This document shows, one piece after another, positions 8,404 to 18,169 of a DNA stretch of 64,000 nucleotides. The stretch is taken from positions 1-64,000 of the forward strand of contig CAUJDN010000040.1 in the NCBI GenBank assembly GCA_963169195.1. The letters are read 5' to 3'. This DNA is from Acidobacteriota bacterium. GTDB lineage: Bacteria; Acidobacteriota; Vicinamibacteria; Vicinamibacterales; UBA2999. Made by a program: the position numbers and the translations under genes. The notes below the pieces were generated by a model. It worked only from the letters and a program-made list of their open reading frames with translations, ran no database searches and was not told the origin of the DNA. Each line of letters begins with the position of its first letter. The first letter of the stretch is position 1.

Positions 8404-9243
8404 ATGAATCCATCCGCACTCCTGACCGCCGCGGGCATCGGCACGCTCGCCGGCCTGCACACCGCCACGTGGGGCATGTACAAGGACTCCATTCACGAGG
8501 GGTTCTTCTGGCCCCGCTATTTCCGGAGCCCCGCCGTCGGCATCGTGATGGCCCTCATCACGTATGTGATCGCCCGGCCGTCGCTCGACTCGGCGGGCTC
8601 GATGGTGGCTTTTTTCGGCGTCGTGTACGTGCTCGAGCGGGGCGCCATCGAGCTGTGGAAGACGTTCCTCCGCAACGAGGACCAGAGCAAGTACTTCATC
8701 CCGATGCAGTTCGCGGTCTTCGGCAAGGTCGTGCACAGCCAGGCCCGACGGCTGGTCATCGGCGCCGTCATCACGGCGGCCGTCTGCGGCACGTTCCTGC
8801 TCGTGCACTACGCCTCGCCGTGGCTGCCGCTGCAGGGCTCGGTGCTGCTGGTCTTCGCGATCGCCAGCATCAGCGGGTGGATCTCGGCGTTCCTCGGCGC
8901 CTGGAAGGACGCGCCGGTCGAGGGCTTCGAGACGCTGAAGTTCTTCCGGAGCCCGCTCTGGGCGGGATTCTGGGGCCTGCTCGTCGCGCACGTCTCCACG
9001 AGCATCCTGGTCGTGATGATGGCCGCGCTCGGCTACACCATCTTCACGCTCGAGACCTACAAGACGTTCTTCTTCCCGTCGAAGCCGCGCGGCAAGTTCG
9101 CCGGCAAACCCATCCTCTACCCCGACATGCTCCGGCGGCGACAGCCGTTCGTCATCCTCTACGCGGCGATCTGGATCCTGGTGCTCGCAGGCTTCTACCT
9201 GGCACTCACGGGCCCGAAGCAGGGCCTCATCGCCATCATCTGA
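8404..9243 (+). CDS. Polytopic membrane protein with an internal duplication, family not recognised
   Basis: The 279-residue protein has about six hydrophobic spans (near residues 5-20, 45-62, 65-85, 118-135, 145-165, 185-215 and 255-275). Two halves share a motif. GMYKDSIHEGFFWPRYFRSP near residue 24 is matched by GAWKDAPVEGFETLKFFRSP near 163, each followed by a hydrophobic helix, so the protein looks like an internal duplication with KD-xxEGF-xxxFFRSP at each membrane entrance. It begins 5 nt after the Gfo/Idh stop and 10 nt before the next membrane gene, so it belongs to the same operon. I cannot assign a function. A transporter or a membrane-lipid or polyprenol enzyme are possibilities only. 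Confidence 0.8.
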   Translation: MNPSALLTAAGIGTLAGLHTATWGMYKDSIHEGFFWPRYFRSPAVGIVMALITYVIARPSLDSAGSMVAFFGVVYVLERGAIELWKTFLRNEDQSKYFIPMQFAVFGKVVHSQARRLVIGAVITAAVCGTFLLVHYASPWLPLQGSVLLVFAIASISGWISAFLGAWKDAPVEGFETLKFFRSPLWAGFWGLLVAHVSTSILVVMMAALGYTIFTLETYKTFFFPSKPRGKFAGKPILYPDMLRRRQPFVILYAAIWILVLAGFYLALTGPKQGLIAII

Positions 9244-9253
9244 AGGCGTCGCG

Positions 9254-9880
9254 ATGGGCGCCGCAGGCACGCACGGGAGGCATCGGCGGCTCGCGGCGGC
9301 CGTGACCCTCGCGGCGCTGCTGGCGGCGGGGCTGCTGGCCATCCTGCGGCCCGCGTGGCGGCCGCTCCTCGGCTATTTCCTCTACGCCATCCCGGCCCAC
9401 CTGCTGATTTCGGTCCTGGCCAACGAGCCGGCGCTGCTCGGCGCGGCCAAGCTGTTCGCGCCCGCCGCCGTGGCGCTCGCAGGCACCGCCGGGTGCATCG
9501 TCGCCATCATCCTGGACTACGCGCTGATTGGCTGGCTGACGAACCTCCGACTCGTCAGGACGGAACTGGACGACTCGCGCGGGTTCCACACCGTACAGCG
9601 CTACTTCGGCAAGGCGCCGTTCGCGCTCATCGTGCTCTCCGCGCTGCTGCCGGTGCCGTTCTACCCGGTGAAGATCCTGGCCATCACCCGCGACTACCCG
9701 CTGTGGCGCTTCGTCGGCGCCCTGGTCCTGGGCCGTTTCCCGCGCTTCTACCTGCTGGCGCTCGGCGGCCAGCGCGTGCAGGCTCCCGGGTCGGCCCTGG
9801 TCTCGGCTGGTGTGGCCCTCGCGCTCATCGGGGGCTGGGGAGTGTGGCGCACGGTCCGGCGAAACAGAAGGGAGAAGTGA
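9254..9880 (+). CDS. VTT-domain (DedA/SNARE-associated-like) membrane protein
   Basis: The 208-residue membrane protein has hydrophobic spans near residues 14-32, 38-55, 68-95, 118-140, 150-165 and 180-198. The segment ALLPVPFYPVKILAITRDYP...LGRFPRFYLLALGG matches the re-entrant, proline-containing loop and following Gly/Arg helix of VTT proteins, some of which scramble or flip lipids. It is the last gene of a four-gene run (GMC, Gfo/Idh, duplicated membrane protein, VTT). Its last codons and TGA lie inside a heptamer repeat: GAAGGGA, then GAAGTGA containing the stop. Confidence 0.75.
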   Translation: MGAAGTHGRHRRLAAAVTLAALLAAGLLAILRPAWRPLLGYFLYAIPAHLLISVLANEPALLGAAKLFAPAAVALAGTAGCIVAIILDYALIGWLTNLRLVRTELDDSRGFHTVQRYFGKAPFALIVLSALLPVPFYPVKILAITRDYPLWRFVGALVLGRFPRFYLLALGGQRVQAPGSALVSAGVALALIGGWGVWRTVRRNRREK

Positions 9881-9901
9881 GAAGTCAGAAGTCAGAAGTG
9901 G
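9867..9901 (+). repeat. 7-bp tandem repeat (GAAGTSA) running through a stop codon
   Basis: Five units (GAAGGGA, GAAGTGA, GAAGTCA, GAAGTCA, GAAGTGG) begin inside the last codons of the VTT gene. The second unit carries its TGA. The same heptamer, in the same orientation and register to the stop, forms the 18-unit array at the end of the biotin carboxylase gene (52596-52721). Confidence 0.75.
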
Positions 9902-9956
9902 AGAGTCGGAGGGCCTCGAACAAATGCGGTGACTCTCCGAGCGCCTGGTGAACGAA

Positions 9957-10024
9957 GGGCCGGGTGAGCGTGCGGCTCACCCGGCCCCTGTAGTTCGCCG
10001 TCGCTCGGGAACCCGCGGTTCCCG
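9957..10024. terminator. Two strong hairpins between convergent genes (probable bidirectional terminator)
   Basis: A perfect 13-bp stem (9957-9969 with 9975-9987, 5-nt loop) is followed by an 8-bp stem (10006-10013 with 10017-10024, loop CGC). An outer 8-bp pair, GGAGAGTC (9900-9907) with GACTCTCC (9931-9938), precedes them. There is no T-tract, so termination may be Rho-dependent or rest on stem strength. The left flank TGAACGAAGGGCCGGG recurs at 34952 beside another hairpin. Confidence 0.55.
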
Positions 10025-10030
10025 TGTCTG

Positions 10031-12097
<2,067 letters not shown>

Positions 12098-12318
12098 AGG
12101 CCTCCACCGGCAGCGGGCGCGCCCAACGGGTCGCCGGGCCGGATCTCCAGCCATTGGCTGGGTTGTGGTGCAGCAGTATAGCCTCTGCCTTGCACAAGGC
12201 CTCCCACGATGTCCCGAACGGGCAGAATCGAGGGGCGAACTGGACCGCAGGGACGGGAAATGGCCATCCGCCAGCTCATCCTTGGCAGCGGCATCCAGCC
12301 GTCCCGTAGAATGCCCCC
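12098..12318. promoter_or_regulatory. Divergent promoter region between the radical SAM and phospholipase D genes
   Basis: This 221-bp divergent gap carries a TATACT -10-like box on the minus strand (12175-12180, AGTATA on plus), about 80 nt upstream of the radical SAM ATG. I see no convincing -35 and no riboswitch-like structure. CCTTGTGCAAGG at 12188-12199 is a short perfect palindrome and could be an operator. Confidence 0.35.
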
Positions 12319-13803
12319 GTGCCCAGCACGCTCCGACTGCTCGCGAACCAGGCGTTCTCCCGGACGGCCGGCGCGCCCCTGGTCGGCGGCAACCGGGTCC
12401 GGCTTCTTCGGGATGCACGCGAGAACTACCCCGCCTGGCTGGACGCCATCGCCAGCGCCCGGAAGTGGATTCACTTCGAGAGCTACATCCTCTACAGCGA
12501 CCGCGCCGGGCGCATGTTTGCCGAGGCGCTGGCCGAGCGGGCCCGCGCCGGGGTCACGGTCCGGGTCCTCTGCGACTGGCTTGGCAGCCTCAACAAGACG
12601 TCCCGCGCGTACTGGCGAGGCCTGCAGTCCGCGGGCATCGACGCCCGGCTCTTCAATCCCCTGAAACTCGCGGCGCCGCTGGCCGCGCTCGCGCGCGATC
12701 ACCGCAAGATGATTGCCGTCGATGGCCGGACCGCGTTCGTCGCCGGCTTGTGTGTGGGCGACCAGTGGGTCGGCGATCCGGGGCGGGACATCGACCCCTG
12801 GCGCGACACCGGCGTGAGCCTCGAGGGGCCCGCCGTGGCGGACGTCGAAGCCGCATTTGCCGACGCCTGGGCCCAGGCTGGCACCCCCCTGCCGGCAGAG
12901 GAGCGGCTGGTCGAACCCGTGCCGCCGGTCGGCGACGTCGCCCTGCGGGTCGTCGCCTCCATGCCCTCGACGGGCGGCGTCCTGCGCATGGACCAGCTGG
13001 TCGCGGCCGTTGCCGAAAGGCGGCTGTGGGTGAGCGACGCCTACTTCGTCGGCGGCCCGCTGTACGTCGAGGCGCTCCTCGGCGCCGCGCGCGACGGCGT
13101 GGACGTCCGCCTGCTTGTTCCGGGAAGCGGCACCGACATCGCCGCCGTGCAGAAGCTCACCCGCGCCGGGTACAGGGTGCTGCTCGAAGGCGGCGTCCGC
13201 GTCTTCGAATGGAACGGGACCATGATGCACGCCAAGACGGCCGTGGCCGACGGCCGATGGGCGCGGGTGGGGTCCACGAATCTGAACCTCCAGAGCTGGC
13301 TGGGCAACTGGGAGCTCGACGTCGCCGTCGAGGACGATCGGTTCGGCGCGGAGATGGAGGCGATGTACGAGGCGGACCTGGCCAACACCACCGAGATCGT
13401 CCTGAGCCATCGGCGGGTGCGCCCCACCGGGGCCGTGGCCCCGGGCCGCAGGCGCCCGCGCGGCACCGACGGCACGTCACGCGCGGCGGCTGGTGCACTG
13501 CGCATCGGCAACACCTTCGGTGCGGTCCTGACGGCCAAGCGTCCCGTTGGGCCGGCTGAGGCCATGATGCTGCTCTACGGCGCCGGCCTCGCGCTGGGGG
13601 TCGCCACCCTGGCGCTGGTCGTCCCCACCCTGGTGGCCATTCCGCTGGGCCTCTTCATCGCCTGGCTGGGCCTGTCATGGGGCCTGCAGTCGTGGAAGCT
13701 CTTCCGGACACGCCGCCGGGATCCACCGGCTCGCACCGAGGCCACCGTGGCACCCACGGATGGCCCCCGTGAAGCCGGCCGCCTGGACCGCGGCGACGGC
13801 TGA
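12319..13803 (+). CDS. Cardiolipin-synthase-like phospholipase D family protein
   Basis: The 494-residue protein has two HKD motifs: HRKMIAVDG near residue 131 and HAKTAVADG near residue 304, each HxKx4D. These make a phosphatidyl-transferring active site. Companion segments are [25 protein letters not shown] and [18 protein letters not shown], as in ClsB-like enzymes. The C-terminal 130 residues add a basic linker and two hydrophobic spans (about 415-455), unlike standard Cls, which have N-terminal membrane helices. The start is GTG at 12319. It is divergently transcribed from the Tes-like radical SAM gene, suggesting a small membrane-lipid locus. Confidence 0.83.
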   Translation: MPSTLRLLANQAFSRTAGAPLVGGNRVRLLRDARENYPAWLDAIASARKWIHFESYILYSDRAGRMFAEALAERARAGVTVRVLCDWLGSLNKTSRAYWRGLQSAGIDARLFNPLKLAAPLAALARDHRKMIAVDGRTAFVAGLCVGDQWVGDPGRDIDPWRDTGVSLEGPAVADVEAAFADAWAQAGTPLPAEERLVEPVPPVGDVALRVVASMPSTGGVLRMDQLVAAVAERRLWVSDAYFVGGPLYVEALLGAARDGVDVRLLVPGSGTDIAAVQKLTRAGYRVLLEGGVRVFEWNGTMMHAKTAVADGRWARVGSTNLNLQSWLGNWELDVAVEDDRFGAEMEAMYEADLANTTEIVLSHRRVRPTGAVAPGRRRPRGTDGTSRAAAGALRIGNTFGAVLTAKRPVGPAEAMMLLYGAGLALGVATLALVVPTLVAIPLGLFIAWLGLSWGLQSWKLFRTRRRDPPARTEATVAPTDGPREAGRLDRGDG

Positions 13804-13900
13804 TATACTGAGGTGTTTTCGCGAACCGCCGGAAAGCGGACGGGGCCCCGGACGACACCCGCGGGCCCGTCCCGGATCCGGCACCGAAGGGATTGACGAC

Positions 13901-14170
13901 ATGAAGCCTGGCATCCACCCCGAGTATTACGAGGTCAGCGTCCACTGCGCCTGTGGCGCCGAATGGAAGACCCGCTCCACGAAGAAAGATCTGCACCTCG
14001 AGATCTGCAACAACTGCCACCCCTTCTTCACGGGTCGGCAGAAACTGATCGATACCGAAGGGCGCGTGGATCGCTTCACCAAGAAGTTCGGCGCCCAGAC
14101 CGTCGAAGCGCGCAAGGCCGCGGCGAAGGAAGCCAAGGCGAAGAAGGCATCCGCCAAGAAGGCCAACTAG
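13901..14170 (+). CDS. rpmE: 50S ribosomal protein bL31, zinc-binding (C+) form
   Basis: The 89-residue protein starts [19 protein letters not shown] and has the four metal-ligand cysteines at about 16, 18, 36 and 39 ([17 protein letters not shown]). It is the zinc-dependent type, not the zinc-free paralogue induced by zinc starvation. The tail after residue 66 is Lys/Ala-rich, longer than in E. coli and common in Acidobacteria. The upstream in-frame ATG at 13760 lies inside the preceding gene, and the ATG at 13901 is correct. A TATACT -10-like box at 13804-13809 gives a leader of about 85 nt in which bL31 or another regulator could bind. Confidence 0.95.
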   Translation: MKPGIHPEYYEVSVHCACGAEWKTRSTKKDLHLEICNNCHPFFTGRQKLIDTEGRVDRFTKKFGAQTVEARKAAAKEAKAKKASAKKAN

Positions 14171-14178
14171 CCGGCTAG
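14167..14178. other. Palindrome CTAGCCGGCTAG carrying both stop codons of convergent genes
   Basis: The 12-bp perfect palindrome contains the TAG of rpmE (plus) and the TAG of the MrfB-like gene (minus), separated by four bases. It leaves no room for a conventional terminator between the two genes. Confidence 0.7.
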
Positions 14179-15647
14179 GTGTCGGGCTCCAGCCACAGGG
14201 TGGAGCTCGACCGCTCCCTCTCCATCTTCCGCTCGATACGACGCAGGCGGTGCCGGGCGGCCTCCCGATGCTGGCCGGAGGGCTGCTCGACGACCAGCCG
14301 CTCCGCCTCCGCGCGCGCGGCCGCCAGGTCGTGCGCGCGGTGCTCGTGGAAGATGGCGAGGGCCTCGCGGGCCTCGCGCCTGAGCGCAGCCGGACCGCGC
14401 GGCAGTTCCGCCAGCTGCTGCCATGCGGCGGCCGCCTCGCGCACGCGGCCCGAGCGCCGGCGGCAGTGCGCCAGGCGCCTCAGCGCCTCGCCCGTGGCCT
14501 CGGGATCGCGGCCGACCCGGACCAGCCTTTCGACGGCCCGCACGTATGTCGCTTCCGCGTCCTCCAGGCGGCCGACCCGATCGTAGAGGCGCGCGAGCCC
14601 GAGGCACTCGTAGGGATCGCGCGCGGCGCCCGGCCCCCGCTCGACCAGGGCGAGCGCACGGGCCATCACCAGCGCCAGCGAGACGAGATCCAGCCGATTG
14701 TGCTCGAGCACGGCCTCGAGCGGCCGCGCGTCGCCGTCACGGACGAACTGGAAGTAGCGCGACGGGATCTCGAAGCCCGGCACGTCGCCGACACGGTGCA
14801 CGCCGGCCAGCCGCCGCTCGAGCGTGCCGAGCGAGCAGCTCGCCTCGCCGCTGCCGTCGAGCGTGCCACGCGCGCGCCAGAGCCGGCGCGCGGGATGCAG
14901 CATGTCCACGTGTGGCACGCCGTCCAGCGGGAACGGGACGCGGTGGAAGAGATACCGCGTCTCGATGAGCGGCACGTCGAACGACTTGCCATTGAAGGTG
15001 ACGATGGCGCCGCGTCCGGCGGCCCAGTCGCCGACCTCCGCCAGCAGCGCGCGCTCGTGCTCGTAGCCGGGAAGGAAGAACTGGCGCACCGAGAAACCGT
15101 CACGCGAGATGCAGGCGCAGCCCACGAGGAACGCCTGCGTGCCGGCGCCTCCCGCCAGGCCGGTCGTCTCGAGGTCGAGGAACCAGAGGTCGGAGGACTC
15201 TCGGGACTCGGGAGCGGGGAGCCGGGAGTGGGGCTCGCGGCGATGGTGTTCGGCGTGATGGGCGGGCTTGCCCACCGAAGCGTCGGCATGTTCCGAGCCG
15301 GCGACCGCGGACGCGGAGGTGGGCCAGGCCCGCGCCAGCAGCGCACGCGCGTCGCGCAGGCCGAGCAGCGTGTCGGTGATCTCGCCTATCGCGACGCGAC
15401 CGTGGCGGTCGGAGGAGGCGTAGTGACGATCGACGGTGATGATGGCGCCAGCCCGGCCGGCGACGACATCCCCGCCGAGCACTTCCGCCGCGCGCGCGAT
15501 GTCGGGCTCGCCGGGGCCGGCTGGGCGCGGGGCCGCGGCACCGGCCGGCACCGGCGCTCGCGGCTCCCCCGGTGACGAAAGCTCCGGTGAGAGGCGCGGG
15601 ACGGCCCCTCCCACGATGCCCCGCAGTCGATCGGTGAGGCTGGCCAC
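14175..15647 (-). CDS. mrfB: MrfB/YprB-like ribonuclease-H-fold exonuclease with TPR tail
   Basis: The 490-residue protein has an RNase_H_2 (YprB) exonuclease core: FLDLETTGL (DxE, about 155-163), TFNGKSFDVPLIETRYLF and LEHNRLDLVSLA (HxxxD). About 130 residues of TPR-like helices follow (ECLGLARLYDRVGRLEDAEATY and similar). In Bacillus subtilis the equivalent MrfB works with helicase MrfA in mitomycin C and inter-strand crosslink repair. Here the mrfA homologue lies directly upstream with a 2-nt gap, so the pair is conserved. Between an N-terminal non-catalytic segment and the exonuclease domain lies a linker (about residues 138-150) encoded by a tandem heptamer-like CTCCCGR repeat. It converges on rpmE. 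Confidence 0.8.
   Translation of the reverse strand: MASLTDRLRGIVGGAVPRLSPELSSPGEPRAPVPAGAAAPRPAGPGEPDIARAAEVLGGDVVAGRAGAIITVDRHYASSDRHGRVAIGEITDTLLGLRDARALLARAWPTSASAVAGSEHADASVGKPAHHAEHHRREPHSRLPAPESRESSDLWFLDLETTGLAGGAGTQAFLVGCACISRDGFSVRQFFLPGYEHERALLAEVGDWAAGRGAIVTFNGKSFDVPLIETRYLFHRVPFPLDGVPHVDMLHPARRLWRARGTLDGSGEASCSLGTLERRLAGVHRVGDVPGFEIPSRYFQFVRDGDARPLEAVLEHNRLDLVSLALVMARALALVERGPGAARDPYECLGLARLYDRVGRLEDAEATYVRAVERLVRVGRDPEATGEALRRLAHCRRRSGRVREAAAAWQQLAELPRGPAALRREAREALAIFHEHRAHDLAAARAEAERLVVEQPSGQHREAARHRLRRIERKMERERSSSTLWLEPDT
15199..15236 (-). repeat. CTCCCGR heptamer-like repeat inside the MrfB-like coding sequence
   Basis: On the minus strand CTCCCGG, CTCCCCG, CTCCCGA, GTCCCGA and GAGTCC follow one another and encode SRLPAPESRESS, the linker just before the exonuclease domain. 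The unit is the reverse complement of the GTCGGGA/GCCGGGA units beside recQ and rtcB. Confidence 0.5.
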
Positions 15648-15649
15648 GG

Positions 15650-18124
15650 CTAGAACGGCGGGTCGTCTGGCTCCCCCGCGCGGAGCGCAGGTGCCGCCGC
15701 CTGGGGGAGCGCGGCCGCCGCGCCGGCCTCAGCCGTCAGGTGCTGCAGCAGCCTGAGTGCCACGGTCTTCGCCAGCGGCCCGGTCTCGCCCACCGGCCCC
15801 ACGCAGGTCGGGCAGCCGCTCTCGCACTCGCAGCCCTCGATGAGCGCGCGCGTGCGCGCCAGCAACTCGTCGTGCATCCCGTAGAGCGGCGCGCTGAAGC
15901 CGATGCCGCCCGGGTAGGCGTCGTAGAGGAAGATCCGCGGCGTGTCCTGCCCCGGCGCCACCGCTGGACCGGACACGACCTCGTCGCCGGCGTTCACCGA
16001 CAGCCCCACGTCGCGCTGGTCGCACATCAGCAGCAGCTGCGCCACGTTCTTCATGGCGTACGCGAGCCCGCGGACACCGTCGCGCCGGTCGTCCACCGCG
16101 AAGGGCAGCGCCGCCAGCACGGGACCGGGCACCTCGAGCCAGTACGACGTCGTGTGCATCTGGTGCTCGGGCAGATCCAACTCGCCCGATCCCACGTTCT
16201 CGTTCGTGTGGAACTTGATCTTCTTGAAGCCCACCACGCGCGACACCACGTGCACCTCGCCATGGTGCGCCACCGCCGCGGCATCGCGGGCGAAGGTGTC
16301 GAGGATGGTGACCTTCGTGTAGTCGATCGCCGTCGTGTAGTAGTCGCAGTCCACGGAGCGCACGTACGCCTTCCGGCCCTCGAAGTCCAGCTTCTCCACC
16401 TGGAACAAGCGGCCCTCGACGATGTAGATGGCCTTCGGGTGCAGCATCGAGAGCGCGCTGGTGAAGTCCGTCTCCGCGATCACCTTCGGCTCGCCGGTCT
16501 GATCCACGACGACGACGTTGTCCGACGACACCGAGCGCAGGCTCACCGCGTCCGCCGGGTACGACTCGCTCGTCCAGTGCCACTGCCCCGACGCCTCGTC
16601 GTCCGGATCCGCGCCCGAGAGGTGCACGAGCCCCGCCTCCTGCAGGACGCCCAGGACTTCCTGGACGTTCACCCGCCCGTACTCCTCCACGGCGGTGAAC
16701 GGCAGCTCGAAGGCGGCGCACTTCACGTGGTTGACGAGGATGTTCAGGTTGTCGGGGTTGACGAGCGCGTGCTCCGGGGAGGCGTCGAAGAAATAGGACG
16801 GATGCCGGACGACGAACTGATCGACCGGCGCGCTCGAGGCCACCATCACCGCGGCCGAGCGGGCCGCACGCCGGCCCGCCCGCCCCGCGCGCTGCCACGT
16901 CGCCGCGATGGTACCCGGGTAGCCGGCCATGATCGACACGTCCAGTGCGCCGATGTCGATGCCCAGCTCGAGGGCGTTGGTGGAGACCACGCCGCGTACC
17001 TGTCCCTCGCGCAGGCCCTTCTCGATCTCGCGGCGGCGCAGGGGAAGGTACCCTCCACGGTAGCCGCGGATCTTCTCCGGCATGCCGGGCACGTCCTCGA
17101 AGTCGTCCTTGAGGTACGTCGTGAGGATCTCCGTGGCGAGCCGGCTCTGCGCGAAGAGGATGACCTGGAGGTTGCGCCGGAGGAACTCGCCCGCCACGCG
17201 GCGCGACTCGTTCAGGTACGACCGCCGGATGCCGAGCTCGCGGTTCACGACCGGGGGATTCACGAAGACGAAGAACTTCTCCCCTCGCGGGGCGCCGCTC
17301 TTGTCGACGAGCGCGAACGGCCGTTCCGCCAGCCGTTCGGCCAGCTCGGCCGGATTCGCGATCGTGGCCGACGAGCAGATGAACTGCGGATCCGACCCGT
17401 AGTGCCGGCAGACGCGCCGCAGCCGGCGCAGCACGTTGGCCAGGTGGCTGCCGAACACGCCTCGGTACGCGTGCAGCTCGTCGATGACGACGAAGCGGAG
17501 GTTCTCGAAGAGCTTCGCCCACTTCGGGTGGTGCGGCAGGATCCCGGAGTGCAGCATGTCGGGGTTGCTCAGCACGACGTGCGCGCGCGTGCGAATGGTG
17601 CGGCGCGCGTCCTGCGGCGTGTCGCCGTCGTAGGTGTGCACCCCGATCTCGTCGCCGCCCTCTTCGCTGATCGTCCCGGCGATCTCGTGCAGCTCGGCCA
17701 TCTGGTCCTGGGCGAGCGCCTTGGTCGGAAACAGGTAGAGCGCACGGGTGGCCGGGGCCTTCAGCACCGCGTCCAGCACCGGCAGGTTGTAGCAGAGCGT
17801 CTTGCCCGAGGCCGTGGGCGTGGTGACGACGATGTTCCGTCCGGCCGCGATGTGGGCGAAGGCCTCGGCCTGGTGCGTGTAGAGCTGTGTGGCGCCGCGC
17901 GCGGCCAGCGCCTTCAGCAGGCGCGCATCCAGCCCCTCCGGAAAGGGCGCAAAGCCGGCGGGCGTGGCCGGAAGGCGACGGACGGCAGTGACCACGCCAT
18001 CCGGTGTGTCGGGCCGATCCACGGCCGCCCCGGGGGCGAGCACCTGCAGCGCGCCCTGCAGGGCGACTTCTTTCCTCTCCTGGGTCCGGACGGCCGGCAC
18101 CTGAGCACTGGATTGCGCCGCCAT
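15650..18124 (-). CDS. mrfA: MrfA/YprA-like DEXH helicase with C-terminal DUF1998 zinc-binding domain
   Basis: The 824-residue SF2 helicase has Walker A TPTASGKT (Lys108), IDELHAYRG (DEXH), CSSATIANP (motif III), ALELGIDIGALD and QRAGRAGR (motif VI). Its C-terminal DUF1998/MZB region has LMCDQRDVG and GCECESGCPTC as cysteine metal ligands. It matches MrfA of B. subtilis, a 3'-5' helicase with a zinc-binding domain that acts with MrfB in a crosslink-repair route separate from UvrABC. Length and motif order are standard. It begins at the ATG at 18124 and is followed by mrfB two nucleotides after its stop. A perfect inverted repeat sits 10-29 nt upstream of the start. Confidence 0.85.
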   Translation of the reverse strand: MAAQSSAQVPAVRTQERKEVALQGALQVLAPGAAVDRPDTPDGVVTAVRRLPATPAGFAPFPEGLDARLLKALAARGATQLYTHQAEAFAHIAAGRNIVVTTPTASGKTLCYNLPVLDAVLKAPATRALYLFPTKALAQDQMAELHEIAGTISEEGGDEIGVHTYDGDTPQDARRTIRTRAHVVLSNPDMLHSGILPHHPKWAKLFENLRFVVIDELHAYRGVFGSHLANVLRRLRRVCRHYGSDPQFICSSATIANPAELAERLAERPFALVDKSGAPRGEKFFVFVNPPVVNRELGIRRSYLNESRRVAGEFLRRNLQVILFAQSRLATEILTTYLKDDFEDVPGMPEKIRGYRGGYLPLRRREIEKGLREGQVRGVVSTNALELGIDIGALDVSIMAGYPGTIAATWQRAGRAGRRAARSAAVMVASSAPVDQFVVRHPSYFFDASPEHALVNPDNLNILVNHVKCAAFELPFTAVEEYGRVNVQEVLGVLQEAGLVHLSGADPDDEASGQWHWTSESYPADAVSLRSVSSDNVVVVDQTGEPKVIAETDFTSALSMLHPKAIYIVEGRLFQVEKLDFEGRKAYVRSVDCDYYTTAIDYTKVTILDTFARDAAAVAHHGEVHVVSRVVGFKKIKFHTNENVGSGELDLPEHQMHTTSYWLEVPGPVLAALPFAVDDRRDGVRGLAYAMKNVAQLLLMCDQRDVGLSVNAGDEVVSGPAVAPGQDTPRIFLYDAYPGGIGFSAPLYGMHDELLARTRALIEGCECESGCPTCVGPVGETGPLAKTVALRLLQHLTAEAGAAAALPQAAAPALRAGEPDDPPF

Positions 18125-18133
18125 GGGTAATCG

Positions 18134-18153
18134 CGTGTAGACGATGCTACACG
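18134..18153. promoter_or_regulatory. Perfect inverted repeat CGTGTAG-N6-CTACACG upstream of mrfA
   Basis: Seven-base arms with a 6-nt spacer lie at the predicted promoter of the mrfA-mrfB operon, starting 10 nt before the ATG. Position and symmetry fit a repressor operator, possibly damage-responsive. It does not match the LexA boxes I know, so the regulator is unassigned. Confidence 0.45.
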
Positions 18154-18169
18154 AAAAAGGGGCGAAACC

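Noticed and set aside
18134-18153. LexA box at mrfA.
   Set aside because: The inverted repeat does not match any LexA consensus I know. It is kept only as an unassigned operator.
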